A stretch of 36,726 nucleotides of DNA, taken from assembly GCF_002410825.1 (NCBI RefSeq), contig NZ_DHOS01000064.1, positions 1 to 36,726 of the forward strand, given 5' to 3'. Positions 17,516 to 27,049 of this stretch are shown piece by piece. Every line of letters begins with the position of its first letter. The first letter of the stretch is position 1. The position numbers were made by a program, and so were the translations under genes. The notes below the pieces were generated by a model that was not told the origin of the DNA, did no database searches, and saw nothing but the letters and a program-made list of their open reading frames with translations. The stretch comes from Proteiniphilum sp. UBA5384 (GTDB taxonomy: Bacteria; Bacteroidota; Bacteroidia; Bacteroidales; Dysgonomonadaceae).

Positions 17516-20500
17516 ATGAAACTGAAAATTGTAACAGTATTCAATTTTTTCTTCTGTTCTCTACTTTTATCTGCACAGCAGGTAACCGTTTCGGGAACAG
17601 TAACGGAAGAAGCCACGGGAGAGCCCGCCATCGGGGTCACCGTGTTAGTGAAAGGTACTACCCATGGTACCGTGACAGATATGGACGGGAATTACTCTCT
17701 GCCTGACGTAGCGAGTGATGCAACCCTGATCTTTAGTTATATAGGAATGCAAACCCTTGAGGAGCCGGTCGGCGGAAGAACCACTATCAATGTAACCCTT
17801 AGTGAGGATGTGCAAGCCCTTGAGGAGGTGGTTGTGATCGGGTATGGTGCCGCAAGGAAGCGTGATCTTACTGGATCGATAGCCACTGTGTCTGCGAGCG
17901 ACATAGCAGACCGCCCGACGACCAATCCGCTGGCGGCCATTCAAGGAAAAGTATCCGGCGTTCAGGTAGTAAATACGGGCCGGGCAGGACAAGACCCTGA
18001 AATACGTATCAGAGGAACGAACTCCATCACAGGGCACCTCCCACTTTATGTGGTAGATGGATTATTTGTAGATAATATCAGTTATCTGAACCCGTCCGAC
18101 ATAGAATCTATGGAGATATTGAAAGATGCTTCTTCCCTTGCTATTTTCGGTGTAAGGGGAGCCAATGGCGTTATCATCATCAATACAAAACGTGCCAAAG
18201 AAGGACAAACAATTGTGAATATCAATTCATCGGTAGGATTCAAATCTGTAAATGACAAGGTATCGTTGACGAATGCCGACCAGTTCAAACTACTTTATAA
18301 TGAGCAGTTGGTCAACCAGGGAGCAAGTCCGTTTGACTATACACACTGGCAGGCAAATACCAATTGGCAGGATGAAATATTCCAAACCGGATTTTTCACA
18401 ACCAACAATGCCAGTATCACAGGCTCTACCGATAAGAGCCGGTTTTACCTGAGTTTGGGTTACACCAAAGAGGAGGGATCGATAAAGTATGAGGAACTGA
18501 AAAAATACACTGTCAATCTAAGTAGTGATTACAATGTCACTGATTTTCTGCGTTTCGGATATCAAGTGAATGGTTCACGCACATTACCTCCTGATGCAAA
18601 ACAAGTCGCCTCTGCCGTAAGAGCTGCTCCCATAGCACCGGTTTACGGTATCTATACCAATCCGAATACGGAAGAGTCAGAACGGCTATACCACGTACTT
18701 CCCGACTTTCAGTCGGCACAGGTAAACAATCCCATGCTCAGCGTAGAAGGGAATGCAGCTCATACCCGCGCTACCAATAACCGGGTAGCCGGAAATATAT
18801 ACGGAGAAGTGGATTTTCTAAAAAATTTCACTTTTAAGACAACCCTTTCACTGGATTATCTTTCTAACGAATGGAGGCGTCATAGCCCGATTAACTGGGT
18901 ATACAATCCTGTTGGAGGAACAAAGGATTACCTGAATAGTACCGAGACCGTTTCACAGGAGAAAATGAACAGGACCACGGCTCAGACCGATATGATCCTG
19001 ACCTATATCAATCAATGGGGAGATCATGGTTTAACAGGAACGCTTGGGTTCACGTCCAACTACATAGAATCGTCAATGATTAATGCAGGTAGAAGTCAGG
19101 GATTAGATGCTGATTATCCGGTCACGAACGATCCCGACAAATGGTGGCTCAGTATTATTTCTGACGGGAGTTCGGCAACGAACAATAGTGCACAATGGCG
19201 CAGAAGTACACTTTCTTATTTAGCCAGGACGTTGTATCAATACAAAGACCGTTATCTGCTCAATGCTTCATTCCGACGGGACGGAGCATCAGTGTTCCAA
19301 AATACGGGTAACTCCTGGAATAATTTCTATTCATTCGGAGCTGGATGGATTATGTCTGAAGAAAGTTTTATGGCAGACCAGCAGTTGATCGACTATTTAA
19401 AAATTAAAGGCTCCTGGGGTGTACTGGGAAATCAAAATATCGGTGAAACATACAGGTATCCCGGATATCCTGCCCTATCAAGTTCAGGATCCGCAGTATT
19501 CGGAGACAATATCATCACCGGATATGGATTGGAGTACCTGGTATCACCCGGACTAAATTGGGAAAAAACGTATTCCTGGGAAGTAGGATTTGAGATGAAT
19601 CTTTTAAGGAACAGGTTACGGATTGAGCCGGTTTATTACAGTAAAGAAACAAAAGATATGCTGGCGATAGTGGAAGGGATTGCCGGTACGACTCCCGGCC
19701 TGGCCAATCTTGGTGCTATACAGAACAAAGGTTTTGAACTTTCTGCTTCATGGAACGACAGGTTGCAAAATGGCTTTTCATACGGTCTATCAGCCAATTT
19801 AACAACAATCGACAACAAAGTGAAATCTCTTATAAACAAGGACTATGCCATTTATGCAGGAACAGGAAGCATCTCCCGTACTGCCGAAGGTTTCCCAATC
19901 GGATATTTCTTCGGATACGAAGTGGAGGGAGTTTATCAGAACCAGGAAGATATCAAGCAATCCCCAACGAATACCTTGGCCAGTGTGCTTCCGGGAGATC
20001 TTAAATTCCGGGATGTAAACGGCGATGGGGAAATCACGGCGGCAGACCGCACCATGATAGGAAATCCTACTCCTGACTTCACGTATGGATTCTCTTTACA
20101 ATTGGGATATAAAAACTTCGATTTGACAGCTGACTTTATGGGGGTTTACGGAAACGAGATCTACCGTACCTGGGACAATAACAACTTCGCCCAGTTCAAC
20201 TACCTTGCAGACAGGCAGAACCGCTGGCATGGAGAGGGGACTTCCAACTGGGAGCCCATACTGAACCCTTCAAGAGCCATCAACTATATGAACTCCAATT
20301 ACTTTATAGAAGACGGGAGTTTCTTCAGGATAAGGAACATTCAGTTAGGATATACATTTAGTCTGGAGTTATTGCAAAAGATCTATCTGAAATCGCTCAG
20401 GCTTCATGTCAACATCCAGAATCCGAAAACATGGAGCAAGAATACAGGATATACTCCCGAAATAGGAGGAAGCTCCACAGCGTTCGGAATTGATGGTGGC

Positions 20501-20551
20501 ACTTATCCTATGCCAACCATATACACAGCAGGTATTAATATTACTTTTTAA
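17516..20551 (+). CDS. SusC/RagA-family TonB-dependent glycan importer
   Basis: A protein of 1011 residues, outer membrane. Signal peptide (1-20), carboxypeptidase-like regulatory domain (about 23-95: VSGTVTEEATGEPAIGVTV, then GTVTDMDGNYSL), the TonB-box region EEVVVIGYG (103-111), a plug domain (about 115-220: IQGKVSGVQVV, RIRGTNSI, LPLYVVDG, GANGVIIINTK), then a beta-barrel ending in an aromatic residue (NITF). A DVNGDGEITAADR calcium-loop-like insertion, common in SusC barrels, lies near 840. It imports oligosaccharides with SusD as lid, powered by TonB. The ATG at 17516 begins the signal peptide; a GTG 18 codons upstream is rejected. susD follows after 18 nt. Beta-1,2-glucan as substrate is inferred from neighbours. 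Confidence 0.95.
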   Translation: MKLKIVTVFNFFFCSLLLSAQQVTVSGTVTEEATGEPAIGVTVLVKGTTHGTVTDMDGNYSLPDVASDATLIFSYIGMQTLEEPVGGRTTINVTLSEDVQALEEVVVIGYGAARKRDLTGSIATVSASDIADRPTTNPLAAIQGKVSGVQVVNTGRAGQDPEIRIRGTNSITGHLPLYVVDGLFVDNISYLNPSDIESMEILKDASSLAIFGVRGANGVIIINTKRAKEGQTIVNINSSVGFKSVNDKVSLTNADQFKLLYNEQLVNQGASPFDYTHWQANTNWQDEIFQTGFFTTNNASITGSTDKSRFYLSLGYTKEEGSIKYEELKKYTVNLSSDYNVTDFLRFGYQVNGSRTLPPDAKQVASAVRAAPIAPVYGIYTNPNTEESERLYHVLPDFQSAQVNNPMLSVEGNAAHTRATNNRVAGNIYGEVDFLKNFTFKTTLSLDYLSNEWRRHSPINWVYNPVGGTKDYLNSTETVSQEKMNRTTAQTDMILTYINQWGDHGLTGTLGFTSNYIESSMINAGRSQGLDADYPVTNDPDKWWLSIISDGSSATNNSAQWRRSTLSYLARTLYQYKDRYLLNASFRRDGASVFQNTGNSWNNFYSFGAGWIMSEESFMADQQLIDYLKIKGSWGVLGNQNIGETYRYPGYPALSSSGSAVFGDNIITGYGLEYLVSPGLNWEKTYSWEVGFEMNLLRNRLRIEPVYYSKETKDMLAIVEGIAGTTPGLANLGAIQNKGFELSASWNDRLQNGFSYGLSANLTTIDNKVKSLINKDYAIYAGTGSISRTAEGFPIGYFFGYEVEGVYQNQEDIKQSPTNTLASVLPGDLKFRDVNGDGEITAADRTMIGNPTPDFTYGFSLQLGYKNFDLTADFMGVYGNEIYRTWDNNNFAQFNYLADRQNRWHGEGTSNWEPILNPSRAINYMNSNYFIEDGSFFRIRNIQLGYTFSLELLQKIYLKSLRLHVNIQNPKTWSKNTGYTPEIGGSSTAFGIDGGTYPMPTIYTAGINITF

Positions 20552-20569
20552 CCATATAAACAAAAAGGT

Positions 20570-22093
20570 ATGAAACAATATTTCTTTATAATCATTACTT
20601 CTTTCCTATTAATCGGCCAGTATTCCTGTTCGGATTTGCTGGAACAGGAACCTCAGGGACAATGGAATGAAGGAGACGCAATCGGAGGAGGCTTTGAAGC
20701 AGCCGTATTCGATATTTATGCGCAGTTGAGGGGATTTCACATAACATCAGGAAACACGGCCCTTGCAATTCATAGTTTCAGGTCTGAAGATACAGAGAAA
20801 GGGAGCACTGCCGCAGACGGCTCTGCCTTTGCCCTGATGTACGATGATTTCGATTATAACACAGGAAATAGCGCGATCGGCAACTACTGGTCGTCCAATT
20901 ATGCGATTATCCATGCTGCCAATAATGTAATCGACGATATAGAGAATAGTGCCGATGTAGGTGAAGGTACACTGATCAACAAAGGCGAAGCCCATTTTTT
21001 CAGAGCTTTTGCCTATTTTAATCTGGTACGGGCTTTTGGTGAAGTACCTCTGATTGATTTTAAAATCTCCGATGCACAGGAAGCCAATATTCCCAAATCG
21101 CCTGTAGCCGATATATATGGTTTGATTGATGCCGACCTTACCAGTGCTGAAGAATATCTCCCACAGACTTGGGAAAGCAGATATATCGGCCGTCTTACCT
21201 GGGGTGCTGCCCGTGCTTTCCATGCCCGCACCTATATGATGCGCAACGATTGGCAGAATATGTATACGGCAGCCACTGAAGTGATCAACACCGGGATTTA
21301 TGACCTGAATACGCCATTCAATAAAATCTTCCGTGAAGACGGAGAAAATTCAAGTGAATCTGTTTTTGAACTTCAATGTACCTCAACGGCTTCCTTACCC
21401 GGCAGTAATGAAATAGGCAGTCAGTTCGCACAAGTACAGGGAATACGTGGAGCCGGTCAATGGAATCTGGGATGGGGATGGAATACTCCCACAGAAATTC
21501 TGGCCAATGCTTTTGAAGAGGGCGATCCCCGTAAAGATGAAACATTACTCTATTTCTACAAATCGCAGGCAGAAGCAGATGCACCGGATGCGAAGGCCAA
21601 TGAGCCTTGGGGAGAAAAACCGGTAGCCTCTTCCACTGTCGTCAATGCCTATTATAATAAAAAGGCCTACACAAATCCGGCATGGCGGGCAATGTATACT
21701 AACGGTGGTTTTTGGGTAAATATCCGTATTATCAGGTTTGCTGATGTAGTGTTGATGGCTGCCGAGTCGGCCAACGAACTGGGAAATACATCTGCCGCAC
21801 TGACCTATCTGGAAATGGTGCGTAACCGTGCACGAGGAGGTAATCCTGATATTCTTCCCCAGGTAACTACTACGGACCAGGCCCAGTTAAGAGATGCAAT
21901 CCGTCACGAAAGACGTATTGAGTTAGCGATGGAATTCGACCGTTTTTATGATCTTGTACGTTGGGGAATTGCTCAAGAGGTATTACATGCCGCAGGCAAG
22001 ACCAATTATCAGGCCAGACATGCACTGCTGCCTATTCCTCAAGTTGAAATAGACAAATCTGATGGTGTGTTGGTACAAAATCCCAACTATTAA
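20570..22093 (+). CDS. SusD/RagB-family glycan-binding lipoprotein
   Basis: A protein of 507 residues with lipobox GQYSC (Cys20), so a surface lipoprotein. SusD hallmarks are the TPR-like helix HFFRAFAYFNLVRAFGEVPL near 140-160, the RHERRIELAMEFDRFYDLVRWG block near 440-465, and the C-terminal 'LLPIP..E....' segment. It caps the SusC barrel and binds the glycan during import. The gap to susC is only 18 nt. The binding residues cannot be read by eye, so specificity rests on the downstream enzymes. Confidence 0.94.
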   Translation: MKQYFFIIITSFLLIGQYSCSDLLEQEPQGQWNEGDAIGGGFEAAVFDIYAQLRGFHITSGNTALAIHSFRSEDTEKGSTAADGSAFALMYDDFDYNTGNSAIGNYWSSNYAIIHAANNVIDDIENSADVGEGTLINKGEAHFFRAFAYFNLVRAFGEVPLIDFKISDAQEANIPKSPVADIYGLIDADLTSAEEYLPQTWESRYIGRLTWGAARAFHARTYMMRNDWQNMYTAATEVINTGIYDLNTPFNKIFREDGENSSESVFELQCTSTASLPGSNEIGSQFAQVQGIRGAGQWNLGWGWNTPTEILANAFEEGDPRKDETLLYFYKSQAEADAPDAKANEPWGEKPVASSTVVNAYYNKKAYTNPAWRAMYTNGGFWVNIRIIRFADVVLMAAESANELGNTSAALTYLEMVRNRARGGNPDILPQVTTTDQAQLRDAIRHERRIELAMEFDRFYDLVRWGIAQEVLHAAGKTNYQARHALLPIPQVEIDKSDGVLVQNPNY

Positions 22094-22138
22094 TGTAATA
22101 ATCTACTTGTTTTACTGAAAATATCAATTACTACGAAG

Positions 22139-22933
22139 ATGAGAAATTTTAAATATATCCTATTGGCAGCATCCCTGCTGTTTATACTTCCCTCCTGCTT
22201 TCAAGATTTAGGCCAAAATCCGCCTTTTGATTATCCGGAGGAACCGGAGGGACCCTCTATCGGAGAAGATGGACTGCTATTTTATATGTCTTTCGATGGA
22301 GATTATAAGGATGCCATAAGTGATGCAGAAGCAACAAAAGTGGGCAACCCCGTTTTTGCCGCAGGAAAGATCGGGCAAGCGTATGCCGGTGCAACAAATG
22401 GTTATCTCACTTTCAGATTATCCAATATACCCGTGGAGTTAGGATCCGACCTGACAATAGGATTCTGGTATAAAGTGAACAATAATCCCAATAAGGCAGG
22501 CATCATCAGCATCGGGCCGGTAACAGAAGGCGCAGCAGACAACCTACAGAATAACCGGACATCCGGAGTTCGGATTTTTCGTGAAGAGGCTGGTAGTATG
22601 CAGAGGTTCAAAGCAAATGTAGGAAACGGAACCGCAGATGGATGGCTCGATGGAGGGGCCAATGCCGATATTGATCCGGCTACAGCAGACTGGTTGTATT
22701 TCACACTGACAATCACCGAAGGAAAAGCCCTTTTTTATATTGATGGTGAACAAGTGGCTTCAAACAATTTATCTAAAATAAGTTGGGAAGGATGCGACAT
22801 CATGTCCATCGGATCGGGTGCTCCCCGATTCACAGAATGGGGACATCTTTCGGACAATAGCTTAATAGATGAATTGCGTATCTATAATAAAGCATTAACA
22901 GTAGAAGAGATACAGGAAATTATGTCGAAATAG
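22139..22933 (+). CDS. LamG-like surface glycan-binding lipoprotein
   Basis: A protein of 264 residues with lipobox LPSC (Cys20) and a Pro/Glu-rich linker (about 25-45). One concanavalin A-like/LamG domain follows (about 48-260), recognisable from GLLFYMSFDGDYKDAIS, the GKIGQAYAG turn, LTIGFWYKV, and the terminal SLIDELRIYNKALTVEEIQ. No catalytic residues of GH16-type enzymes are visible, so a binding role as a surface glycan-binding protein next to SusD is more likely than hydrolysis. It ends the susC-susD unit; a terminator hairpin follows, so it is probably the last gene of the highly expressed import transcript. Confidence 0.82.
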   Translation: MRNFKYILLAASLLFILPSCFQDLGQNPPFDYPEEPEGPSIGEDGLLFYMSFDGDYKDAISDAEATKVGNPVFAAGKIGQAYAGATNGYLTFRLSNIPVELGSDLTIGFWYKVNNNPNKAGIISIGPVTEGAADNLQNNRTSGVRIFREEAGSMQRFKANVGNGTADGWLDGGANADIDPATADWLYFTLTITEGKALFYIDGEQVASNNLSKISWEGCDIMSIGSGAPRFTEWGHLSDNSLIDELRIYNKALTVEEIQEIMSK

Positions 22934-22965
22934 TTTTTCGTAGAAGACTAATATATAATTATTGA

Positions 22966-23013
22966 CAATTAAGAGGGAAAGGTTTACTCCCTCTTAATTG
23001 CCCTTTATTTTTT
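22966..23013 (+). terminator. Intrinsic terminator after the susC-susD-lamG unit
   Basis: A 13-bp perfect stem (CAATTAAGAGGGA paired with its complement), 9-nt loop, followed by CCC and a T-rich run (T3-A-T6). It lies between the binding/import genes and the enzyme genes of the same locus, where it may act as a partial terminator that lowers enzyme expression. Confidence 0.85.
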
Positions 23014-23088
23014 GAGCAGGAGCGCCTAGATAATATCCAACTAATTATCAATGCATTATCAAATCAATAAAAAAATGTATAAAACAAT

Positions 23089-24747
23089 ATGAACAAAGTA
23101 CATTGTCAACAATGGGTATCTTTTTTGTTATCTCTTGGAGTGGTTTTTCTCATCTCTTGCGGAGATAAGGAAGAACCTCCCGCTTCAGGTACATTTCAAC
23201 TCGAAAAAATAGAGATTAACGGAGAAACCAACGCTGATTCCTATACAGATGTAGATCCTAACCTACTTATAACTCTCACTTTCTCAGATAAAATAGACCG
23301 CAACACATTGCAAAACAACATCACGTTACAGGCTACGGCCACAGGTAAACCTGTAACGTTGACATTTCAGACCGAAGGAAACACCATCACCATTCAACCA
23401 AATATTCCATTAAACCAATTCACAGCTTACCGGCTGACTATTAACACAGGATTAAAATCAGTATCGGGAAATCCCGTCTTAACTGGAAAAATATATACAA
23501 TAAATACCGGGATCGATCCGACGGATAAGTTCCCCCGTATTTCCGATGAAGATTTACTAACATTGGTCCAGAAACAGACTTTCAGCTATTTCTGGGATTT
23601 CGGACATCCGGTAAGCGGAATGGCACGCGAACGGTCCACCTCAGGCAACACGGTGACTACCGGCGGTACCGGTTTCGGCATAATGGCGATGATCGTAGCA
23701 GTGGAGAGAGGATTTATCACCAAAGAAGAAGCCCTCAACCGCATACAAACTATTGTCACCTTCCTTGAAACCCAGGCGACCCGTTATCACGGAGCCTTCG
23801 CCCATTGGATTCATGGAGAAACGGGGGCAACCCTTCCCTTCAGTACTTATGATGACGGCGCCGATTTAGTAGAAACATCCCTTCTATTCCAAGGGCTATT
23901 GACAGCAAGGCAGTATTTTGACAGTAATAGTGCCGGAGAAACAAAACTACGGGAAGATATTACCCGGTTATGGGAAGGAATCGACTGGACATGGTTCCAA
24001 AAAGAGGATGAAAACGTACTCTACTGGCATTGGAGCCCTCAATATGAATGGCGCCAAAACCTCAAAATACAGGGATGGAACGAAAGCCTGATTACTTACT
24101 TACTGGCAGCAACATCACCTACTCACCCCATTTCGAAAGAAGTGTATGACCAAGGATGGGCAAAGAGTGGCGGAATGCGGAACGGTGCTTCGTATCACGG
24201 GTTTACATTGCCCCTGGGGCCAAATTGGGGCGGACCGATGTTCCTTGCCCATTATTCATTCCTCGGGCTGAACCCCAACGGATTGAAAGACCAATATGCC
24301 AATTATATGGAACAGAACAGGAATCATGCAATGATCAATTACAGCTATTGTGTGGATAATCCACAAGGATACAGCGGTTATAGCGAACATTGCTGGGGCT
24401 TGACGGCCAGTGACGGAGATCAGGGATACAGCGCCCATTCACCTACCAACGACAGAGGCGTTATCGCCCCCACAGCAGCATTGGCGTCGATACCTTACAC
24501 ACCTGAAGAGTCTTTGAGAGCATTACACTTTTTCTATTATAAACTGGGGGACAAACTCTGGGCTGAACATGGATTTGTAGATGCATTCAACCTTTCAGAG
24601 AACTGGTTCGACAACCAGCACATCGCTATCGACCAGGGCCCCATCATCATCATGATCGAAAATTACCGTACCGGCCTGATCTGGGACTTATTTATGGGCA
24701 TTCCCGAGATACAGACTGGATTAACAAAACTTGGATTTACTTATTGA
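23089..24747 (+). CDS. GH144-type beta-1,2-glucanase lipoprotein with N-terminal Ig-like domain
   Basis: A protein of 552 residues, lipobox LISC (Cys24). Residues of about 35-145 form a Big_5/Ig-like domain. The (alpha/alpha)6 catalytic domain (about 155-552) has PF10091 hallmarks: TTGGTGFGIMAM, YWHWSPQYEW (from 312), GWNESLITY with Glu332 as likely catalytic acid, LAHYSFLGLNPNGLKDQYA and the C-terminal IMIENYRTGLIWDLFMG. Databases call this 'glucoamylase family', but the family founder of GH144 is an endo-beta-1,2-glucanase of Chitinophaga pinensis. It probably cuts beta-1,2-glucan at the surface or in the periplasm. A paralogue lacking the Ig domain lies about 0.9 kb downstream. Endo versus exo action cannot be told from sequence. 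Confidence 0.85.
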   Translation: MNKVHCQQWVSFLLSLGVVFLISCGDKEEPPASGTFQLEKIEINGETNADSYTDVDPNLLITLTFSDKIDRNTLQNNITLQATATGKPVTLTFQTEGNTITIQPNIPLNQFTAYRLTINTGLKSVSGNPVLTGKIYTINTGIDPTDKFPRISDEDLLTLVQKQTFSYFWDFGHPVSGMARERSTSGNTVTTGGTGFGIMAMIVAVERGFITKEEALNRIQTIVTFLETQATRYHGAFAHWIHGETGATLPFSTYDDGADLVETSLLFQGLLTARQYFDSNSAGETKLREDITRLWEGIDWTWFQKEDENVLYWHWSPQYEWRQNLKIQGWNESLITYLLAATSPTHPISKEVYDQGWAKSGGMRNGASYHGFTLPLGPNWGGPMFLAHYSFLGLNPNGLKDQYANYMEQNRNHAMINYSYCVDNPQGYSGYSEHCWGLTASDGDQGYSAHSPTNDRGVIAPTAALASIPYTPEESLRALHFFYYKLGDKLWAEHGFVDAFNLSENWFDNQHIAIDQGPIIIMIENYRTGLIWDLFMGIPEIQTGLTKLGFTY

Positions 24748-24818
24748 AGTATAAATAGGTGCTTCGGGAAACAAATGTAATAAAGTAAAACGAGACTGAG
24801 AATCATCACCTTCAATAA

Positions 24819-24846
24819 GTCTTGTGTCTTATGTCTTGGTTTTTGA
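24819..24846. repeat. Degenerate 7-bp tandem repeat, three to four units
   Basis: GTCTTGT, GTCTTAT and GTCTTGG in a row, then a weaker TTTTTGA unit and GACTC-like end, in the spacer between GH144 and the esterase. Reverse complement of the CAAGA-type units at 4687 and 10385. Confidence 0.6.
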
Positions 24847-24864
24847 CTCTAAATATTTAATCGT

Positions 24865-25659
24865 ATGCAACAGATTGCAAAAATAGTATTGTCTCTTTTT
24901 CTGTTTCAATTTCTCTTGATGACGAGAGCTTCCGCTCAGTACCAGGAGTATGATTCTCTAACCTATATATCCGAACGTGGAGATTCGCTGCAATATCGCC
25001 AGTTAAATCCTTTGAAGATCGAACTGGGAGAAAAATATCCGCTTGTGCTGTTTCTGCACGGAGCCGGAGAAAGGGGATCGGACAATATTTCACAACTGCG
25101 CCACGGTGGATTGATGTTTACCAATCCGGTAAACCGGGAAAAGTTTCCTGCTTTTGTGCTCTTCCCCCAATGTCCGGCAGAACTCTATTGGCCTAGCCCT
25201 AAAAGACCGGACGGTTTTCAGCAGGAAAATCCCTTTCCACTCGACGCTGAGATCTCAACACCGCTGGCGTCAACAAAAGAATTACTGGACAAGGTCATTG
25301 AAGCATATCCGGTAGACAGGGACAGGATTTATATAGTAGGCCTGTCGATGGGAGGAATGGGTACATTTGATATGGTTTGCCGATATCCCGATCTGTTTGC
25401 GGCAGCAATACCTATTTGTGGCGGTATCCATACCGATCGGCTCAATGATTTCTCTTCAAAAACCGTTTTCCGCATATTTCATGGTGATGCCGACTCGGTC
25501 GTACCCGTCCGATTTTCACGTGAAGCTTATCTGAAACTGAAAGCCGAAGGAATCGATATAGAATATACAGAGTTCCCGGGAGTAAACCACGGCAGTTGGG
25601 ATCCGGCTTTTAATAAATCAGATTTCATGTCATGGCTATTCCAACAAAGAAAAAAGTAA
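24865..25659 (+). CDS. Secreted alpha/beta-hydrolase, probable carbohydrate esterase
   Basis: A protein of 264 residues with a signal peptide cleaved near ASA/QYQ. Alpha/beta-hydrolase fold: oxyanion segment PLVLFLHGAGERG (59-71), nucleophile elbow GLSMGG with Ser161, acid in HGDADSVVP (Asp210), and His242 in GVNHGSW. This pattern matches PhaC-depolymerase/feruloyl-esterase-like and dienelactone-hydrolase-like secreted esterases common in PULs. Placement between two GH144 genes suggests it removes ester groups from the glucan, for example succinyl or acetyl substituents known on cyclic and periplasmic glucans; that is inference. A peptidase activity of the S9 type is less likely at this size. 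Confidence 0.82.
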   Translation: MQQIAKIVLSLFLFQFLLMTRASAQYQEYDSLTYISERGDSLQYRQLNPLKIELGEKYPLVLFLHGAGERGSDNISQLRHGGLMFTNPVNREKFPAFVLFPQCPAELYWPSPKRPDGFQQENPFPLDAEISTPLASTKELLDKVIEAYPVDRDRIYIVGLSMGGMGTFDMVCRYPDLFAAAIPICGGIHTDRLNDFSSKTVFRIFHGDADSVVPVRFSREAYLKLKAEGIDIEYTEFPGVNHGSWDPAFNKSDFMSWLFQQRKK

Positions 25660-25681
25660 AACAATTATAGTATTAGTAAAG

Positions 25682-27049
25682 ATGAACAACCGGATTTTCT
25701 TATCAATCACCCTACTGGCTCTCAGCACTGTTTTTCTCATAACGTGCAATAACAATAAAAAAGAACAGGCTACAACCGGACAAGAGAGCCGTCCCCTTTC
25801 TTTTGCCTCGGACGATGAATTACTCGACTTTATTCAAAAAAAACATTTCAATTATATGTGGGAAGGAGCGGAGCCGACTTCCGGGTTGGCACCAGAGCGC
25901 ATACATATAGACGGAGTCTATCCTCAGGATGACGCAGACGTCATCACCACAGGGGGTAGCGGCTTCGGTATTGCCGGTCTGCTCGTCGGTATCGACCGTG
26001 GATTTATCACCCGTGAAGAGGGGGTTGAACGATTGCATAAAATTGCCGATTATCTGGCTACTGCCGACCGTTTTCATGGTGTCTGGCCTCATTGGTTACA
26101 TGGTCCCACGGGTAAAGTAAAACCATTCGGACAGAAAGATAACGGTGGTGACCTGGTAGAAAGTGCTTTCCTTATGCAAGGCCTGCTCTGTGTGAGAGAG
26201 TATTTCAAGAATGGAAACGAGAGTGAAAAACAACTGGCGGGAAAAATCGACATCCTTTGGAAGGATATGGACTGGACATGGTACCTGAACGGCCAGGATG
26301 TACTCTACTGGCACTGGAGCCCGGAATACGGATGGGAAATGAATTTCCCGCTGGAAGGATACAACGAATGCCTTATCACCTATATCCTGGCAGCCTCCTC
26401 ACCTACCTACTCTATTCCTGTATCGGCCTACCATAATGGATGGGCACGTGGCGGAGCTATCAAAAGCGATGCGGTTGCCTATGGTCATCCATTAATATTG
26501 AAGCACAACGGGACAGAGGAGTACGGAGGTCCATTGTTCTGGGCGCACTACTCCTATATCGGACTTAACCCGAATGGATTGAAGGACCAATATGCCGATT
26601 ATTGGCAACTCAACAGAAACCAGGCTCTGATCAACTACGAATACTGCGTGGAGAATCCCAAAGGATACGAAGGATATGGAGAAAACTGCTGGGGATTGAC
26701 CGCCAGCTACTCGGTGAATGGATATTCGGCCCACATGCCTACGAATGATCTGGGTGTCATCACTCCAACCGCTGCATTGTCCAGTTTCCCATACACCCCC
26801 GACCAGTCGATGAAGGCGTTGAAGCACTTTTATTTTGATCTGGGCGGTAAGATATGGGGAAAGTATGGTTTCTATGATGCATTCAGTCAGCAAGACAACT
26901 GGTATCCGCAACGCTATCTGGCCATCGACCAGCTCACCATCGCCCCGATGATCGAGAATTATCGTACCGGTCTTCTCTGGAATTTGTTTATGGGTGCGCC
27001 CGAGATTCAGGAGGGGTTGAAGAAACTGGGATTCACCTTTGAAGAGTGA
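25682..27049 (+). CDS. GH144-type beta-1,2-glucan hydrolase lipoprotein, single-domain form
   Basis: A protein of 455 residues with lipobox LITC (Cys22). The whole mature chain is the PF10091 catalytic domain, with no Ig-like domain. Family motifs match its upstream paralogue: TTGGSGFGIAGL, YWHWSPEYGW, GYNECLITY with Glu229 as likely acid, WAHYSYIGLNPNGLKDQYA and PMIENYRTGLLWNLFMG. It differs in the loop after the second motif (AIKSDAVAYGHPL in place of the paralogue's sequence), so cleavage pattern may differ; exo-acting, sophorose-releasing members of the family are known from Parabacteroides. It lies 22 nt after the esterase. The last two Glu codons and the stop are part of a 7-bp tandem repeat. 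Confidence 0.85.
   Translation: MNNRIFLSITLLALSTVFLITCNNNKKEQATTGQESRPLSFASDDELLDFIQKKHFNYMWEGAEPTSGLAPERIHIDGVYPQDDADVITTGGSGFGIAGLLVGIDRGFITREEGVERLHKIADYLATADRFHGVWPHWLHGPTGKVKPFGQKDNGGDLVESAFLMQGLLCVREYFKNGNESEKQLAGKIDILWKDMDWTWYLNGQDVLYWHWSPEYGWEMNFPLEGYNECLITYILAASSPTYSIPVSAYHNGWARGGAIKSDAVAYGHPLILKHNGTEEYGGPLFWAHYSYIGLNPNGLKDQYADYWQLNRNQALINYEYCVENPKGYEGYGENCWGLTASYSVNGYSAHMPTNDLGVITPTAALSSFPYTPDQSMKALKHFYFDLGGKIWGKYGFYDAFSQQDNWYPQRYLAIDQLTIAPMIENYRTGLLWNLFMGAPEIQEGLKKLGFTFEE

Noticed and set aside
23089..27049. Starch glucoamylases (GH15 or GH97-type) as the name 'glucoamylase family' suggests
   Set aside because: The motifs are those of PF10091/GH144, and the locus lacks any GH13, GH97 or SusE/F-type partner.
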